In this document: positions 35,877-47,052 of the stretch, in pieces
Layout: each line of letters starts with the position of its first letter
Numbering within the stretch: the first letter of the stretch is position 1
Translations under genes and position numbers: made by a program
Assembly: GCA_015680905.1 (NCBI GenBank)
Contig: CM027382.1
Span: forward strand, 8,219,501 to 8,283,500
Direction of reading: 5' to 3'
Length of the DNA stretch: 64,000 nt
Origin: Coptis chinensis
Lineage: Eukaryota; Streptophyta; Magnoliopsida; Ranunculales; Ranunculaceae
The notes under the pieces: model-generated
Database searches by the model: none
The model's input: only the letters and a program-made list of their open reading frames with translations
Told to the model about the DNA's origin: nothing

Positions 35877-36111
35877 TGTTGGAATTGGAATAAACTTAAA
35901 GTAGCTAGAAGGAATCTCTTATTTGATCAAAGTAAACTGGGGCTATTTATAGCCTTTACACAAACAGAAATGAAATAACTAACCACGTACTACAAGCCTC
36001 TAGATCCTCCTGAAGACTAGGACTTATCCTGAAGACTAGGACTTATCTACTGCCTGAAGACTAGGACTTATCTACTGACTGAAAGACTAATCCAAACAAT
36101 TATATCTAACA
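35877..36111 (-). repeat. Copia-2 3' LTR (235 bp)
   Basis: On the minus strand it starts TGTTAGATATAATTG and ends CAATTCCAACA. It contains three copies of a CCTGAAGACTAGGACTTAT unit at 36010-36075. It matches 40247-40400 over the promoter-distal part, with a short indel near the end (AATAAACTT versus AATCTTGAGAGAAACTT). Confidence 0.85.
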
Positions 36112-36122
36112 TTCCCTCCCTT
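36112..36122 (-). other. Copia-2 polypurine tract
   Basis: The minus strand reads AAGGGAGGGAA immediately 5' of the TGTTAG LTR start, a canonical plus-strand primer. Confidence 0.8.
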
Positions 36123-37760
36123 AAGCTAATGCATCTGCACTTAGCTTACTTCAGTCACTCCAAGCATTCCACGAAGCTTCTCAAACTGCTCCAGCTTTAT
36201 TGGTTTTGTCAGAATATCTGCAATTTGATCCTGAGATTTGCGGAGCTACACCTCAACGACTCCTCGCTCACCAAATCTCTTAAGAAATGGAATTTTACAT
36301 CAATATGCTTGCTTTTCCCATGAAACACTTGGATTCTTAGACAACTAGATAGTGGAGTCTGTTATCACACATAATCATAGTGCTTGATTTCTCTTTAATT
36401 CCAAGCTTCCCACCACCCTTCGAGCCAAACACACCGACATGCACACAATGTTTAACGCTGCTATATACTTACGTAGTTGAGAGAGCGACCATGGTTGTTT
36501 CTTTGAGCACCAAGAGATCGCTCAGTTAACATAAACACAAACCGAGATGTACTTCTCCGATCATCTAAGTCTCCGGCATAATCACTGTCTGTAAATGCCA
36601 CAAGTCTCAAGCTGCTTTCTCCTTTCTTATAAAAATCCCAAGATCGGTTGTACCTTTTAAGTACCTCAAAATTCTTTTTGCCGAAGCCAATGTGACATAG
36701 TGGACTGACATGAACACGCTTTTATCAAACTAACACCATACATCAAGTCGTCTAGTTCTGATCAAATACATGAGGCTTCCAACCACCGCCAAATAGAGTT
36801 TCATCAACTCTAACTCCTCCCTCATCCTTGGGACCCACCTTGTACTGGTACTATTGATTCTTCAACCGCATTAGCACCTCCATATCGAACCTTGCTAATA
36901 ATTCTCGTATGTATCTTCTCGACGGATGAAAATTCCTTCATACCTTTGTTTAACTTCTATTCCAAGAAAGTATTTCATCTTCCCCAAGTCGGACATATCA
37001 AATTCCAAAGATCATTGAATTTTTAAATTCATCAAACATGCTTCTATCATTCCCAAGAAAGATCAAGTCATCAACATAAAGACTTATAAGTAATATTTTA
37101 CCTTCTTCGACTTTTTGAATCATTATTGTGCTCATTGGGACACCTTTCAAAACCTTCACAAGACAAAATACGCTTCAATTCTTGAAGCTTCATGCATTTG
37201 TTTAAGGCCATATAGTGCCTTCCTCGGTTTATAGACTTTCTCTTCTTCTCCTTTCTTTTGAAAATCCCTCGGGTTCTTTGCACAAACACTTCCTCCTTGA
37301 GCTCCCCGTGAAGAAAAGCGCCTTCACATTGAGTTGAAAAACCTCCCAACTTGAGCGAGCAAACACCGCAAATTATCATACTGAATGGTATCAAATCTTG
37401 CCAATGGAGCAAACACTTCAGTGTAATCTACTCCATGGCGTTGTGCATACCCTTTTGCCACTAGCCTTGCTTTGAACTTTTCCACATCTCCATCTTCGTT
37501 AAGCTTAGTTTTGAACACCCATTTAACTCCAATAGGTTTAACTCCTTTAGGTAACACAGTGAGTTCCCAAGTTTGGTTCCTCTCTATGGCTTCAATTTCT
37601 ACTGACATTGCTTCCCTCCATTTCTTGCTTTTAATTGCTTCTTTAAATGAAACTGGGTCATTCTCAGTCACCATCATTGCATTTAAGTTTTCATCTTCAA
37701 ATAATCCCTCCCCTGTTTCATAATCCTCCATCCAACTTGGTGCTCTTCTTCCTCGTATAC
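36123..37760 (-). pseudogene. Copia-2 reverse transcriptase and RNase H
   Basis: The minus strand at 37324-37731 reads WREAMSVEIEAIERNQTWEL, VKWVFKTKLNEDGDVEKFKA and LVAKGYAQRHGVDYTEVFAP. The YVDD catalytic box is intact at 37067-37078 (LYVDDLIFLG). RNase H follows with SDYAGDLDDRRSTSRFVFML at about 36530-36600. The C-terminus, IADILTKPIKLEQFEKLRGM, ends just before the polypurine tract. The palm segment between is broken into several frames, and a TAG sits in the last exon-like stretch at about 36245. Confidence 0.85.
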
Positions 37761-38960
37761 CCCTCCCTTCAGCTAATTCTTCATGTACATTAGAGTTTTG
37801 CTCATTTGGAGGTGACTCTGTTTAAATGGGTTGCTACTCAAACTGTTGCTTGAACTAGCCGCTTTCGAATTGTTTGAACATGTTCCACCATTTGCTTCTT
37901 CATTCTGGTCATCCTCTCCATCACTTCCATCTTCATCTTCCCATTCTAATATATCTTGCTTGATTTCTTCTTCCGTTCTGCCCCAATCCCAACTTTCTTC
38001 TTCTTCAAACACAACATCCTTGCTGCGAAGATCTTCTTTGAGGCCCGGATCATATAATCTCCACGACTCATCACTAACTCCTAAAAACACATTTTCTGCT
38101 CTTATCATCCAACTTACTCCTCCTTTGATCCGGTACATGAACATGTGCTATGCATCCGAAGATTCGAAAATACTCCACTACTGGTTTCTCACCACTCCAT
38201 GCCTCTTTCCGAGTCCGGTTTTCAATTCTTCTTTGTTGGGCATCGATTTGAATATGCACACACCATCTCACTGCCTCGGCCCAAAAAGCTTTAGGAACTT
38301 TCTTCTTAATTAACATAGATCGAGCGGCATTCATAATTGTCCCGTTTCTTTCTCGGCAACTCCGCTCTCGCGAGGAGTAAAGGCTGCCGTCGGTTGTCTC
38401 ACGATGCCCCGCGGATTTACAAAACTCTCTAAACTCATTTGAGCAGAATTCACCACCCCCTCGTCCCTCAAACAAGTTATGTAAGCACCTATCTCCTTCT
38501 CAACACAAGCCTTAAAACTTTTGAATGTAGCAAAGTTTCCGACTTTTCATGTAAGAAATAAACCCAAGTTTTACGAGTGAGATCATCAATAAAGCTTAAG
38601 ATGTACCTCTTGCCATTATTTGAAGTCGGCTTAATAGGACCACATATATCCGAATGCACGAAATGAAGTCGCTTTGACGCCTCCACAAACTCTTTCTCCG
38701 ATGCAGGGCATTCTATGTTGCTTGCCGATTAAGCATATAGTGCATACCTTCTTTGGAAACTTCGGAGAGGGTAAACTTCTTCTTATAAAGAAAGCATTCT
38801 CAGTCCGTTGTTGTTTAAGTGCCCAAAACGACAATGCCACATATGAGCTTCTTTCTCCGGACTTGACTTGTAAACCCGCGAGAATTTCCCGATGCCATAG
38901 AAGGCATGATAAAACATTCTATTTCTACTCATATCGGTTGATAATCAACCCCTCCTAGGA
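37761..38960 (-). pseudogene. Copia-2 integrase
   Basis: The minus strand at 38489-38686 reads LHFVHSDICGPIKPTSNNGK and LSFIDDLTRKTWVYFLHEKS, holding the first catalytic Asp. 38074-38475 covers the second Asp/Glu region and the AFWAEAVRWCVHIQ stretch. 37773-38144 is the acidic C-terminal linker ahead of reverse transcriptase. The pre-integrase zinc segment lies near 38631-38960 with CLIGKQHRMP. At least three frame shifts. Confidence 0.82.
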
Positions 38961-39149
38961 TGAAATACTTTTACGTGTTCCATCCCTAATTAAAATGGCT
39001 AACCCGCTTCTCTTGAAGTTGTCCTATGCTTAATAAATTGTTTTAAGCTCGGGAATATAATAAACATCGATATTACCTGGTTATGCCATTCAATTGCACC
39101 CTTACACTTCCTTTTGCTACCACTCGCCATTTTCGTGTCATTCCCAAGT

Positions 39150-40130
39150 TTCACTTTGTTAAAATCTTCTACCAAATCTGAGAACCATTCTTTGTTCCCT
39201 TGGTCATATGATTATCTGCAGCCCGAGTCAAGGAACCATACTTCTTTCTTTCTTTGTTTGATGAAGCTCTATATAGGACATCAACAAAAGCTCATCTTCT
39301 TCCTCCAGCTCAGCATAGTTTGCCTTTTTTTCCCAGTCGGGACACTCGTCTTGAAAGTGCCCCAACTTATGGCATTTGAAACACTCGATCATTGCTTTGT
39401 TTAGGGTTGTCTCCCTCTACCTCTACCTCTTCCACGTCCTCCTCTAAACACACCTCGACCCCTTCCTCTGCCAAACCTATCTTCCTGAGCTACTTTCAAC
39501 ACATGTTCCTCCTCTTGGTGTCCCTGCATTCTTTGTTCATGGACAAGCAGACTTCCATGCAATTCATCAATGCTCAAAGTACTTAGATCATTTGACTCCT
39601 CTATTGAACAAACAACATAATTGAACTTGGCCGTCAATGATCTAAGTACCTTACTAACCACTGTACTCTGCTCCATTTTCTCATCATTTGCCTTCATCTT
39701 GTTCACCACAGTTAAAGTTCGTCCCAAGAAGCTGTCTACCTTTTCTCCTTCTTTCATGGCAAGCAACTCAAACTCCCTTCTCAAAGCTTGAAGTTGCGCT
39801 CTTTTCACCTTCGTGGACCCTTGATACTTCTGTTTCATTGAGTACCAAATTGCCTTTGACGTCCCCTTGTCAAGAATTGTTTCCAAGATTTCTCTACCAA
39901 TTGCATGGAACAAGTAGTTCTTGGCCTTCAGATCCTTGGGCTGGGCCTCCTCCACAGTCTTTCTCTGCGCTTCACTTTGGTGATGTCCCAATTGTGGTGC
40001 GTAGATCCCTACTTCCACTAAACTCCACATCTCCTTGCTCCTCGAAGTTCTCCATGGACATTGACCACCAATCATAATGGCCATCGGCATATGGAATGGA
40101 CGGTTTCAAAACTTCTCTCGTGGTTGACAT
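39150..40130 (-). pseudogene. Copia-2 gag, zinc knuckle and protease
   Basis: The gag start codon is at 40130 (MSTTREVLKPSIPYADG). One frame shift at about 40045 leads into the long frame 39401-40090 with AIWYSMKQKYQGSTKVKRAQ and LRREFELLAMKEGEKVDSFL, the UBN2/copia gag domain. That frame ends in an Arg/Gly run (RGRGRGVFRGGRGRG). A CCHC knuckle (CFKCHKLGHFQDEC) lies at about 39345-39390, and a protease site, VWFLDSGC, at about 39222-39245. The gag frame of 690 bases is unusually well kept. Confidence 0.85.
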
Positions 40131-40228
40131 TTTGATCTCTCTGTGACACTTCTCACATACACACGCCACACTCGCTTTGGCTCACACTTCTCACAATCAC
40201 TGCGCGCACACTCAACTTGCCCCTTCAC

Positions 40229-40244
40229 GGTAAGTCCGATACCA
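40229..40244 (-). other. Copia-2 primer-binding site
   Basis: The minus strand reads TGGTATCGGACTTACC two bases inside the LTR end. TGGTATC starts the usual tRNA-Met complementarity; the remainder diverges from the common plant consensus. Confidence 0.65.
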
Positions 40245-40246
40245 AT

Positions 40247-40400
40247 TGTTTGGAATTGGAATCTTGAGAGAAACTTAAAGTAGCTAGAAGGAATCTCTTA
40301 TTTGATCAAAGTAAACTGGGGCTATTTATAGCCTTTACACAAACAGAAATGAAATAACTAACCACGTACTACAAGCTTCTAGATCCTCCTGAAGACTAGG
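40247..40400 (-). repeat. Copia-2 5' LTR, truncated (154 of ~235 bp)
   Basis: This is the 3' part of the LTR only. The first 80 or so bases of the LTR (element orientation), including the TGTTAG start and two of the three GAAGACTAGG units, are missing. At 40401 the sequence switches directly to the demethylase tail repeat. Confidence 0.8.
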
Positions 40401-40735
40401 TCTGACCAAAGTAGCGTGGCTTTGAATGGTTGCCTCTACCAGAAAACCCTCTTCCATTTTCAGAAACAACTTGTCTTACTGGCTGTCTGTTCACTAGAGG
40501 TGGAGATTTTGGAGGATACATAACATTTGACTCGTCAACATCATATGGAAGCGGTTAGTTGAAGCCTCTGACCAAAGTAGCGTGACTCTGAACGGTTGCC
40601 TCTACTAGAAAACTCTCTTCTATTATCATAATCCACTTGTCTTACTGGATGTCTGTTCATCAAAGGTGGAGATTTTGGAGGATTCATAACATTTGATTCG
40701 TCAACATCATATGGAAGCGGTTGAAGCCCCTGCAA
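40401..40735. repeat. 166-bp tandem duplication in the demethylase tail exon
   Basis: TCTGACCAAAGTAGCGTG begins at 40401 and 40567, and both copies continue through GGTGGAGATTTTGGAGGAT and ATCATATGGAAGCGGTT. The copies differ at over a dozen sites, so the duplication is older than the 69-bp one at 30.2 kb. The copy next to the LTR is the terminal one in gene orientation. Confidence 0.85.
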
Positions 40736-41563
40736 ATCAGGTTCGGAAACAAACCCAAGTGGACATTTTCCCGAAAGTAATAGAAATCCTGGAGCAGATA
40801 ACGGTTAGGTTAGAACTTAGTAGACCTATGTAAATGTTGCCAAACCCACTAAGAATAGATAATAGTAAACTACACCCACCTTCTAGTAGGCACTGCTGGC
40901 ACACAATGCTTTGCTACATCTGCTCCGTTTCCTTTTAAAACCAGCACAGACCTGAAAACAAAAGTCATGAGGAATGCCTAAGAGTCTTGAAAGATAAGCA
41001 CTTCAAATTAGTCATAGTCGATCCTTGCTCTAGGACTTTCTTCTGGGATATGTTCCTTCTACCTACAGAGATCTTCTACAAGTACAAAAATAACATGGTG
41101 TATCCCACATTTTAAACGACAAATAGGCAGACATGGCAAAAGATCACAACTTACAGAATCGACTACTCCCATATATTGATAAGACAATCAAACAGGTAGA
41201 ACATCAGAGACAAAAGAAAACATACAGTGTAGTTAAAGTAGATAATACTTACCCCACGGGCAGGGGTATAGCAGCAGAACAACCGAAATCACCAGGTCCC
41301 AAAGGCTTTAAAGTCGTTCCAAATACTATATTACACTCACTTAAAAAGGATACAGTGCAAAATGGTTGAACAAAATCATGGTGGTCAATATGAGGTGGTA
41401 TGCAGTCTCCCTCATCATAAATGTTGACAATGCAACTATCAGGTACACAAGTTGGAGGAAGAATGTGCCATCCAACTAACCTCCTTATGATCACCTTAAA
41501 GAGAGGAGGTATAGGATCAACATGTTCATCTCGAAGAATACCTGGTTCTCTGCCATCTTTCAA
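40401..41563 (-). pseudogene. ALKBH9/10-type RNA N6-methyladenosine demethylase, 3' exons
   Basis: Three minus-strand exons. 41253-41563 reads EPGILRDEHVDPIPPLFKVI and VNIYDEGDCIPPHIDHHDF, carrying the Fe-binding HxD. 40880-40951 reads SVLVLKGNGADVAKHCVPAV, carrying the distal His. From 40788 down: RISITFGK, then the tail. Splice sites are GT-AG with matching phases. The family uses 2-oxoglutarate and Fe(II) to demethylate mRNA. A deletion of about 14 bases after ISITFGKM (about 40763) breaks the frame, and the family's FRKMD is FGKM here. The tail (PPKSPPLMNRHPVRQ to ESRYFGQR) is tandemly duplicated, then cut by the copia LTR. The 5' exons are not found. Confidence 0.85.
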
Positions 41564-41803
41564 CTGTCACCAAAAACATATGGATGAGAATTTCTACCAT
41601 ATTCACTACTTTTTGCATTAACTGTACTTTAATATGTTCATTGTGGTTGTCTTAATAGATGACATGCAGTAGATAAAAACTGAACAATAATAGATGAACC
41701 AGCTACTTCAGCATTGGGTAGAGATGGGAATAATCAAATGTACCCAATTGCATGAGCTGTGGTTGAAGGTGAGAACACAAAATCTTGAGTTTGGTTTCTG
41801 GAA

Positions 41804-43511
41804 TTGCTGCTTCAGGACATTGGGGAGGTACATGGGCTTGGGTGGACTGTGATCTCAGACCAACAGAAGGGTCTCATAGCTGCAGTGGATATGCCATTGC
41901 CTTTGGCAGAACACAAGTGTTGTGCAAGGCAAATATATGTGACCTTTAGGAAGACCTTTAGCGGTACTGCTTTGTTTTGGAAAGCTAGTAAGAGTCCTAC
42001 TGAAGAAGAATTTGAAAGTGTAATGACTGAAATTAAGCCTATTTCGAAAGATGATGAAGATTACTTGCGAAATAAGCAAAACCCAAAGCAACGGTGTAGA
42101 GCATATTTCCTTAACATGTCTAGCTGTGATGCAGTAGAAAACAACATGAGTGAATGCTTTAATGGCCAAATCATTGAAGCAAGAAGGAAACCAATCATTC
42201 ATATGTTGGAGGACATTAGAATTTATTTGATGACCAGGATACAAAAGAAGAACACGGAAATTCAGAGATGGATTGACAAGTTGGCACCAAGAATTAGGAA
42301 ACTTTTAGAAGAGAACAAAGTGGAGAGTAGAAAGTGGACTAGTATTTACTCTAGGGGTAATATGTTTGAAATAAGAAAGCCAAACTATGATGATTCGTAT
42401 GTTGTTGACACAGGAAAGGGGACTTGTTCTTGCAGAAGGTGGGACTTAAATGGCATTCCATGCGCTCGTGCAATATCAGCCATCTTTTTGTAGAAAAGAG
42501 AATCCTGACAACTATGTGGCATCATGGTATACATCTGATTCGGTGTCCAAGGCTTATGAAGAGTTTATGCTTCCTTTGTGTGGCGAAAGACAATGGACAA
42601 AAAACACAATACCCTAAGTCGTTATTACCTCCAAAAAAAATAAGAATGCCTGGAAGACCTGCAACGAATAGGAGGAACGAAGGATCCACATGAAGATTTG
42701 GACAAGTCAGGAAAACTATCAAGGAGAGGAAAGCAAATGCGATGCTCCAATTGTAAGGAGTATGGGCATAACAAAGCAAGGTATAAATAACCACCTACCG
42801 AACCACCTGTAGAACCAGTAAGTATGTCTATTTTGTTTATTTTATGTATATATAACAATAAATTATATAATTTAATTTGTGCTCATACAATTTTAGGTCA
42901 CTGAAGTAGATAATGCAATACCAAGCAATGATGTACCAGTCAATGAAGTGTCGAGCAATGATGTACCAGCCAATGAAGTCTCGAGCAATGATGTACCAAC
43001 TGGCCAATGTACCTGTTCAAGAAATTATATTAAAGAAAACGCACCTATTGGAGTTGGAGTGTATACATCCGAAATAACTGGGAGGACTTTTGTGAAGGTA
43101 TCATATAAGTTTTGATATACAAGCGTAAAAGAGTTATTTTGTGAAATATTTAGTTGGGTTTAATTTGGAAATTATATTTTTCTTTTGTGCAGCTTGTAGG
43201 CGTAAAAAAGGGGCAAATGGTATGAGCGGTATGTATGACCCAAGTATGATGCCAAAAATAGGAAACCACCTAAGACAAGCACTGATTTGTAGACATCTAC
43301 AAATGTTAGCAGTGCAGCACCGTTAGGCACACAATCATCAAGTGCTTCCAGCCTATGTAAGGATACAAGATCTCTGGTTGCCGCAGTTTCGAAAGATGGA
43401 GCAACATTAGGAACACAATCATCTAGTGTTGGCAGCCATTCCAAGAGTACAAGATCACAAACTGCTACAAGGAAGAATCGGTTGTGTGCCATGGCTAACA
43501 AGAAGGGATAA
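41804..43511 (+). pseudogene. MULE (Mutator-like) transposase, C-terminal part
   Basis: The 229-residue frame from 41804 starts within the catalytic domain (GEVHGLGWTVISDQQKGL) and carries ARQIYVTFRKTFSGTALFWK. It ends in a SWIM zinc-finger segment, TCSCRRWDLNGIPCARA, where the usual C-x-H reads CAR, so the zinc-binding His is lost. After the stop at 42493 the other frames give ENPDNYVASWYTSDS, MPGRPATNRRNE and a CCHC knuckle whose last Cys is Tyr (MRCSNCKEYGHNKARYK). Exon-like pieces then run to a stop at 43509-43511. The N-terminal half, with the first catalytic Asp residues, is missing. Confidence 0.85.
42917..43006 (+). repeat. 30-bp coding minisatellite in the MULE tail
   Basis: Three copies of an AGCAATGATGTACCA-(G/A) unit, each followed in the first two by a CAATGAAGTNTCG half. 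In frame this encodes a repeated SNDVPxNEVS. Confidence 0.75.
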
Positions 43512-43887
43512 ACATATCATCGTTGGATTTATTTCTTATGTTTTGGGGTTAATTTGTTTTGTTTTTTACTTGTGTTTTTGGGTATGTTTGCTGGTCTAAG
43601 ACAATATATGAACCATGTTTGATTAATGCAAAGTGTGTTCTCAGATACTTTCGATCTTGAATTCAAAACTGTATATTAAAAGAATGCTCGTTTACCTATA
43701 TGTATGCATTCCTAAAGAATGTAAAAGACAAATACAAAGACCGCAGGACTTAATTTTAAGTACCTTTTTTTTTGCTAAAGGTAATTGATTAATAAAGAAT
43801 AAGGATTACAAAAGTGTCAGATACATGTTAAGAACTGCTTACAGAAGGCTACATCATAAATGTATCATTCCTAAAAACATCAATGCT

Positions 43888-45072
43888 CTAGTGGACAAAG
43901 CGGAAATAAGTGGTGTAGTGATTCTCTAGATTCTTCATGAAGAGTGGTCTACTATCCCACCATTTCCTTGCACCTTGAGCCAAGTTAGCCCCATGTTTAG
44001 AACAGCTATCGGCACCAAGGTTGGTCTCTCTCCAAGTGACTGTGACATTGATCCATTCTGCCTGTTCCTTCATAGTTTGCCACCTTTCCCGGACTCTCCA
44101 ATGTAATTTATTCTCCTGAAAAGCTTGGACTACCGATTTCGAATCACTCTCCACCCATATATACTTCCATCCCATTTCCAGCGCCTTGTGTACAGCTTCC
44201 ACAATAGCCACTGTTTCCACCATGTAATTAGTATTGACCCCCAGACCTCCTGCCGCTGCACCTAAGAATTCACCCTTATAGTTTCTCATAACTATTCCCC
44301 AACCTGATCTCCCAGGATTCCCTCTCGAGCACCCATCAGTATTTACTTTTATTATTCCAGGTGGAGGAAGAGTCCAGAAGCATTCAATGATTTTCGATGC
44401 TCTTCTCAGCTTGTGATGAAGATTGAAGACTCTAAGAATCTTTAAGTCATGAACCGAGTTCTCCATATGCCCTGTAGATCTGTGGTGAGCTCGAATGATT
44501 ACTCGTCTAGCTAAAAAACAAATATGTGATAAGCTTGAGTATTTATTGTCGTAAAGCACTCTGTTCCGGTTCTTCCAAAGACTCACCATCATAGTGATAG
44601 AGCAAGCTTTCCACATGTCAAGAATGAGGGAGCTGTAATGCTTACCTTGCTGCTGCACATCCCGAAATGATTCCGAGTTCTTGGAAGTGCTGAAAATGTC
44701 TCGAGCATAGTTCCAAACTGTTTTGGCCAGCTTGCATTGAAAGAGTATATGCTCTAGAGTTTCTTGCTGAGTGCGGCAAATGCAACATCTAGAGGCCAGC
44801 TGCGTTTTCCGCCTTTGGAGCTGATCGTCTATTCTTGTTGCGCCATGCGCCAGCTTCCATGCAATACCTTGAGTTTTCGGTAGAACCTTTGAGCTCCATA
44901 TGAATTTACACCATGCTGGTTTGGCTGATTTCTTTCGAATGGCATCATGCGCTTCCGAAACTGTGAATTTCCCATTAGAATTGCCTAACCATACCCTTGT
45001 ATCCTCTCTTGCACTGTTAGGCTGCTCTAGAGTGCCCAGTTCTATGCCCATTTGCTGCAACAGTTGAGTCAT
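43888..45072 (-). CDS. LINE ORF2 C-terminal part: zf-RVT and RNase H
   Basis: A single open frame of 394 residues, the longest in the window. Residues about 75-140 form the zinc-binding reverse transcriptase tail (IAWKLAHGATRIDDQLQRRK, then CCICRTQQETLEHILFQC). Residues about 240-375 form a plant-type RNase H with VNTDGCSRGNPGRSGWG (first Asp), ETVAIVEAVHKALEMGW (Glu) and VESDSKSVVQ (Asp). A stop near 45155 and a frame change separate it from the reverse transcriptase. I list it as coding because the frame itself is intact, although the element as a whole is truncated. Confidence 0.8.
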   Translation of the reverse strand: MTQLLQQMGIELGTLEQPNSAREDTRVWLGNSNGKFTVSEAHDAIRKKSAKPAWCKFIWSSKVLPKTQGIAWKLAHGATRIDDQLQRRKTQLASRCCICRTQQETLEHILFQCKLAKTVWNYARDIFSTSKNSESFRDVQQQGKHYSSLILDMWKACSITMMVSLWKNRNRVLYDNKYSSLSHICFLARRVIIRAHHRSTGHMENSVHDLKILRVFNLHHKLRRASKIIECFWTLPPPGIIKVNTDGCSRGNPGRSGWGIVMRNYKGEFLGAAAGGLGVNTNYMVETVAIVEAVHKALEMGWKYIWVESDSKSVVQAFQENKLHWRVRERWQTMKEQAEWINVTVTWRETNLGADSCSKHGANLAQGARKWWDSRPLFMKNLENHYTTYFRFVH

Positions 45073-45153
45073 GTTTACCGAAAAGTTCCAAGTATCTCCC
45101 AGAATACACTCACTGAGCTTTGACTGAAATTTGACAATCTCTTTGCTCTCTTC

Positions 45154-46735
45154 CTAAAAGAAATCGCAGAGCGGTTTATTCAACAACCAATTCTCTCTCC
45201 ACAGATTGATAGAGTTTCCATTGCCCACCGTCCAGCCATGCAGATGCTTCATCTCACTAAGTGCCCATTTGATACCTTTCCAAATAGTGGAGGTTTTGTA
45301 GTTTGACCATCCCCCTGTTCGATTGGTATATTTACCTTTCATGTATGACGCCCAATCACTATCCTCTGTTAGAAGACTCCACGCTTGTTTCATAAGCATT
45401 GAGAGATTGATATCGTGTAATCTCCTTAACCCCAGTCCCCCTTCCTCTGTAGGCTTGCAAGCTTTCTCCCATGATACCGTGATAGCTTTCCGTTCTGTCG
45501 GGTTTCCGCTCCAAATGAAATTTCGGATAATAGCTTCACATTCCTTTATCACTGATCTCGGCCACTTGTAGATAGCCATATTATGCACTGGGACGCTGTT
45601 TAGAACGTGTCGTGCAAGAACTACCCGTCCTTGGAAAGATAGTAACTTCCCGGCCCATCTCGAAGCTTTGCTTCTGATCTTATCCACCAAAGGAGCAAGT
45701 GCTACTTTCGTTAATCTCCCCTTGACTAGAGGTACCCCAAGGTACTTTTCAGGCAAGGTACCTTCCTTGATTTTCAGAGTCTCCTATATACTCTGCTTCC
45801 GTTTGGTTGTCATTGGGCTGAGAATTTTTTGCATTTGTCTTTGTTAATGATTTGTCCCGACGAGTCTTGATATCTGTTAAGAATCTTGACAATCTGTCTG
45901 ATGCATCTCATGTTAGCATTACTGAACAAGAAAATATCATCTGCAAACATTAGGTGTGATGGACTGCAGTATTTACCATTAACCACCATTTGCCGAATCT
46001 TCTTCTCGTGGACAAGCTTGCTGATGTTTCTGCTTAGACAGTCCTCTGCTAATGCGAAAAGCATTGGGGAGAGAGGATCCCCCTGTTTCAGCCCTCTCTC
46101 CGCCGAAAAATGCCCTATTGGTCCACCATTGATCATTATAGACATTGAGTTGCTAGAGAATGCTCCTTGTAGCCATTGAATCCAAATGTCACAGAATCCC
46201 ACCTGCCGCGGGATTTTTACGAAATTCCCAATCCATTGTATCAAAAGCTTGAGAAATGTCAAGCTTGATTGCTAAACTTCCTCCATGCCGAGGTGTTTGC
46301 AGCTCATTGATTAACTCGGAGGCTAACCCGATGGCTTGCTGAGAGTTTCTGTTTGGTATGAAACCATATTGCTCCTTGCTAATGATCCTTTCAGCAATTG
46401 GGCTTAATCTTACGGCGAGAATCTTGGTGATGATCTTGAATACAAAATTGGAGAGACAAATAGGCCTGAATTTGCTAATCTGATTGGCGTTCTTTTCCTT
46501 AGGGATCAACACAATGAAGTTCGTGTTAACACCCATAGGCAGCCGAGATTTGATGAAGAAATATCTTATAGCTCTGACCAAATCAGCTTCCACAATGTCC
46601 CAACATTGTTGAAAGAAAAAGCACAATAAAACCATCGGGGCACGGGGAGTCATCCGGCTTTAAGATGAAAAACTGCTGCCCTCACTTCTTGTGCTGATGG
46701 GATGGAAGATATCTTTGCATTATCATCAACTGAAA
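45154..46735 (-). pseudogene. LINE ORF2 reverse transcriptase
   Basis: Three minus-strand frames. 46189-46730 has FIVLIPKEKNANQISKFRPI, KILAVRLSPIAERIISKEQY and SLAIKLDISQAFDTMDWEF. 45810-46262 has GLKQGDPLSPMLFALAEDCL and the catalytic LMFADDIFLF at about 45940-45965. 45154-45756 has YLGVPLVKGR and FIWSGNPTERKAITVSWEKA. Catalytic residues are present, but frame breaks at about 46200 and 45780 split the protein. Confidence 0.9.
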
Positions 46736-46737
46736 CA

Positions 46738-46812
46738 GCCTGAGGCATAGTTTGAATTAGCCTCCAGCCTGAGGCATAGTTTGAATTAGCCTGAGGCATA
46801 GTTTTAACTACC
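46738..46812. repeat. GCCTGAGGCATAG triple repeat at the LINE border
   Basis: GCCTGAGGCATAGTTTGAAT occurs at 46738 and 46768, with a third shortened copy at about 46791. It lies where homology to the LINE reverse transcriptase ends, so it may mark the insertion or truncation junction. Confidence 0.65.
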
Positions 46813-47052
46813 TTACGTACGTTGAACCTGTAAACAATGAGACTCGAATCGACAATCATTTTGCACCACGTTACTGAACAATACAATGCGTGAACTGAAT
46901 TGAAAAAAGTTATTCACAAATTCAAGGAACATTTCATCCATTCATTACAAGTATTCGAATACAAATTCCAACAACATTTCATTAATGAAACTCCACTGCA
47001 ACACCATTACAGTCACTTACAACACTCCATTACATCACTCCATTACAGTCAC

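Larger units (their letters stand above)
35877..40400 (-). mobile_element. Ty1/copia retrotransposon with truncated 5' LTR
   Basis: Minus-strand order: partial 5' LTR (40247-40400), primer site, gag, protease, integrase, reverse transcriptase, RNase H, polypurine tract, 3' LTR (35877-36111). Protein sequence and LTR differ from the copia element at 10-15 kb. The 5' LTR stops at a GAAGACTAGG unit that is repeated three times in the 3' LTR, where it abuts demethylase gene sequence. No target duplication can therefore be tested. The 5 bases beyond the 3' LTR on the plus strand are GTGAC. Confidence 0.88.
43765..46735 (-). mobile_element. L1-type LINE, 5'-truncated
   Basis: The minus strand carries reverse transcriptase, zf-RVT and RNase H in the order of plant L1 ORF2. 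It ends in an A-tail (9 T at 43765-43773 on the plus strand, preceded on the element by TTTAGC). The endonuclease and ORF1 are missing, consistent with the usual 5' truncation during target-primed reverse transcription. Target duplications are not obvious. The 5' border is approximate because it runs into a short repeat. Confidence 0.88.
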
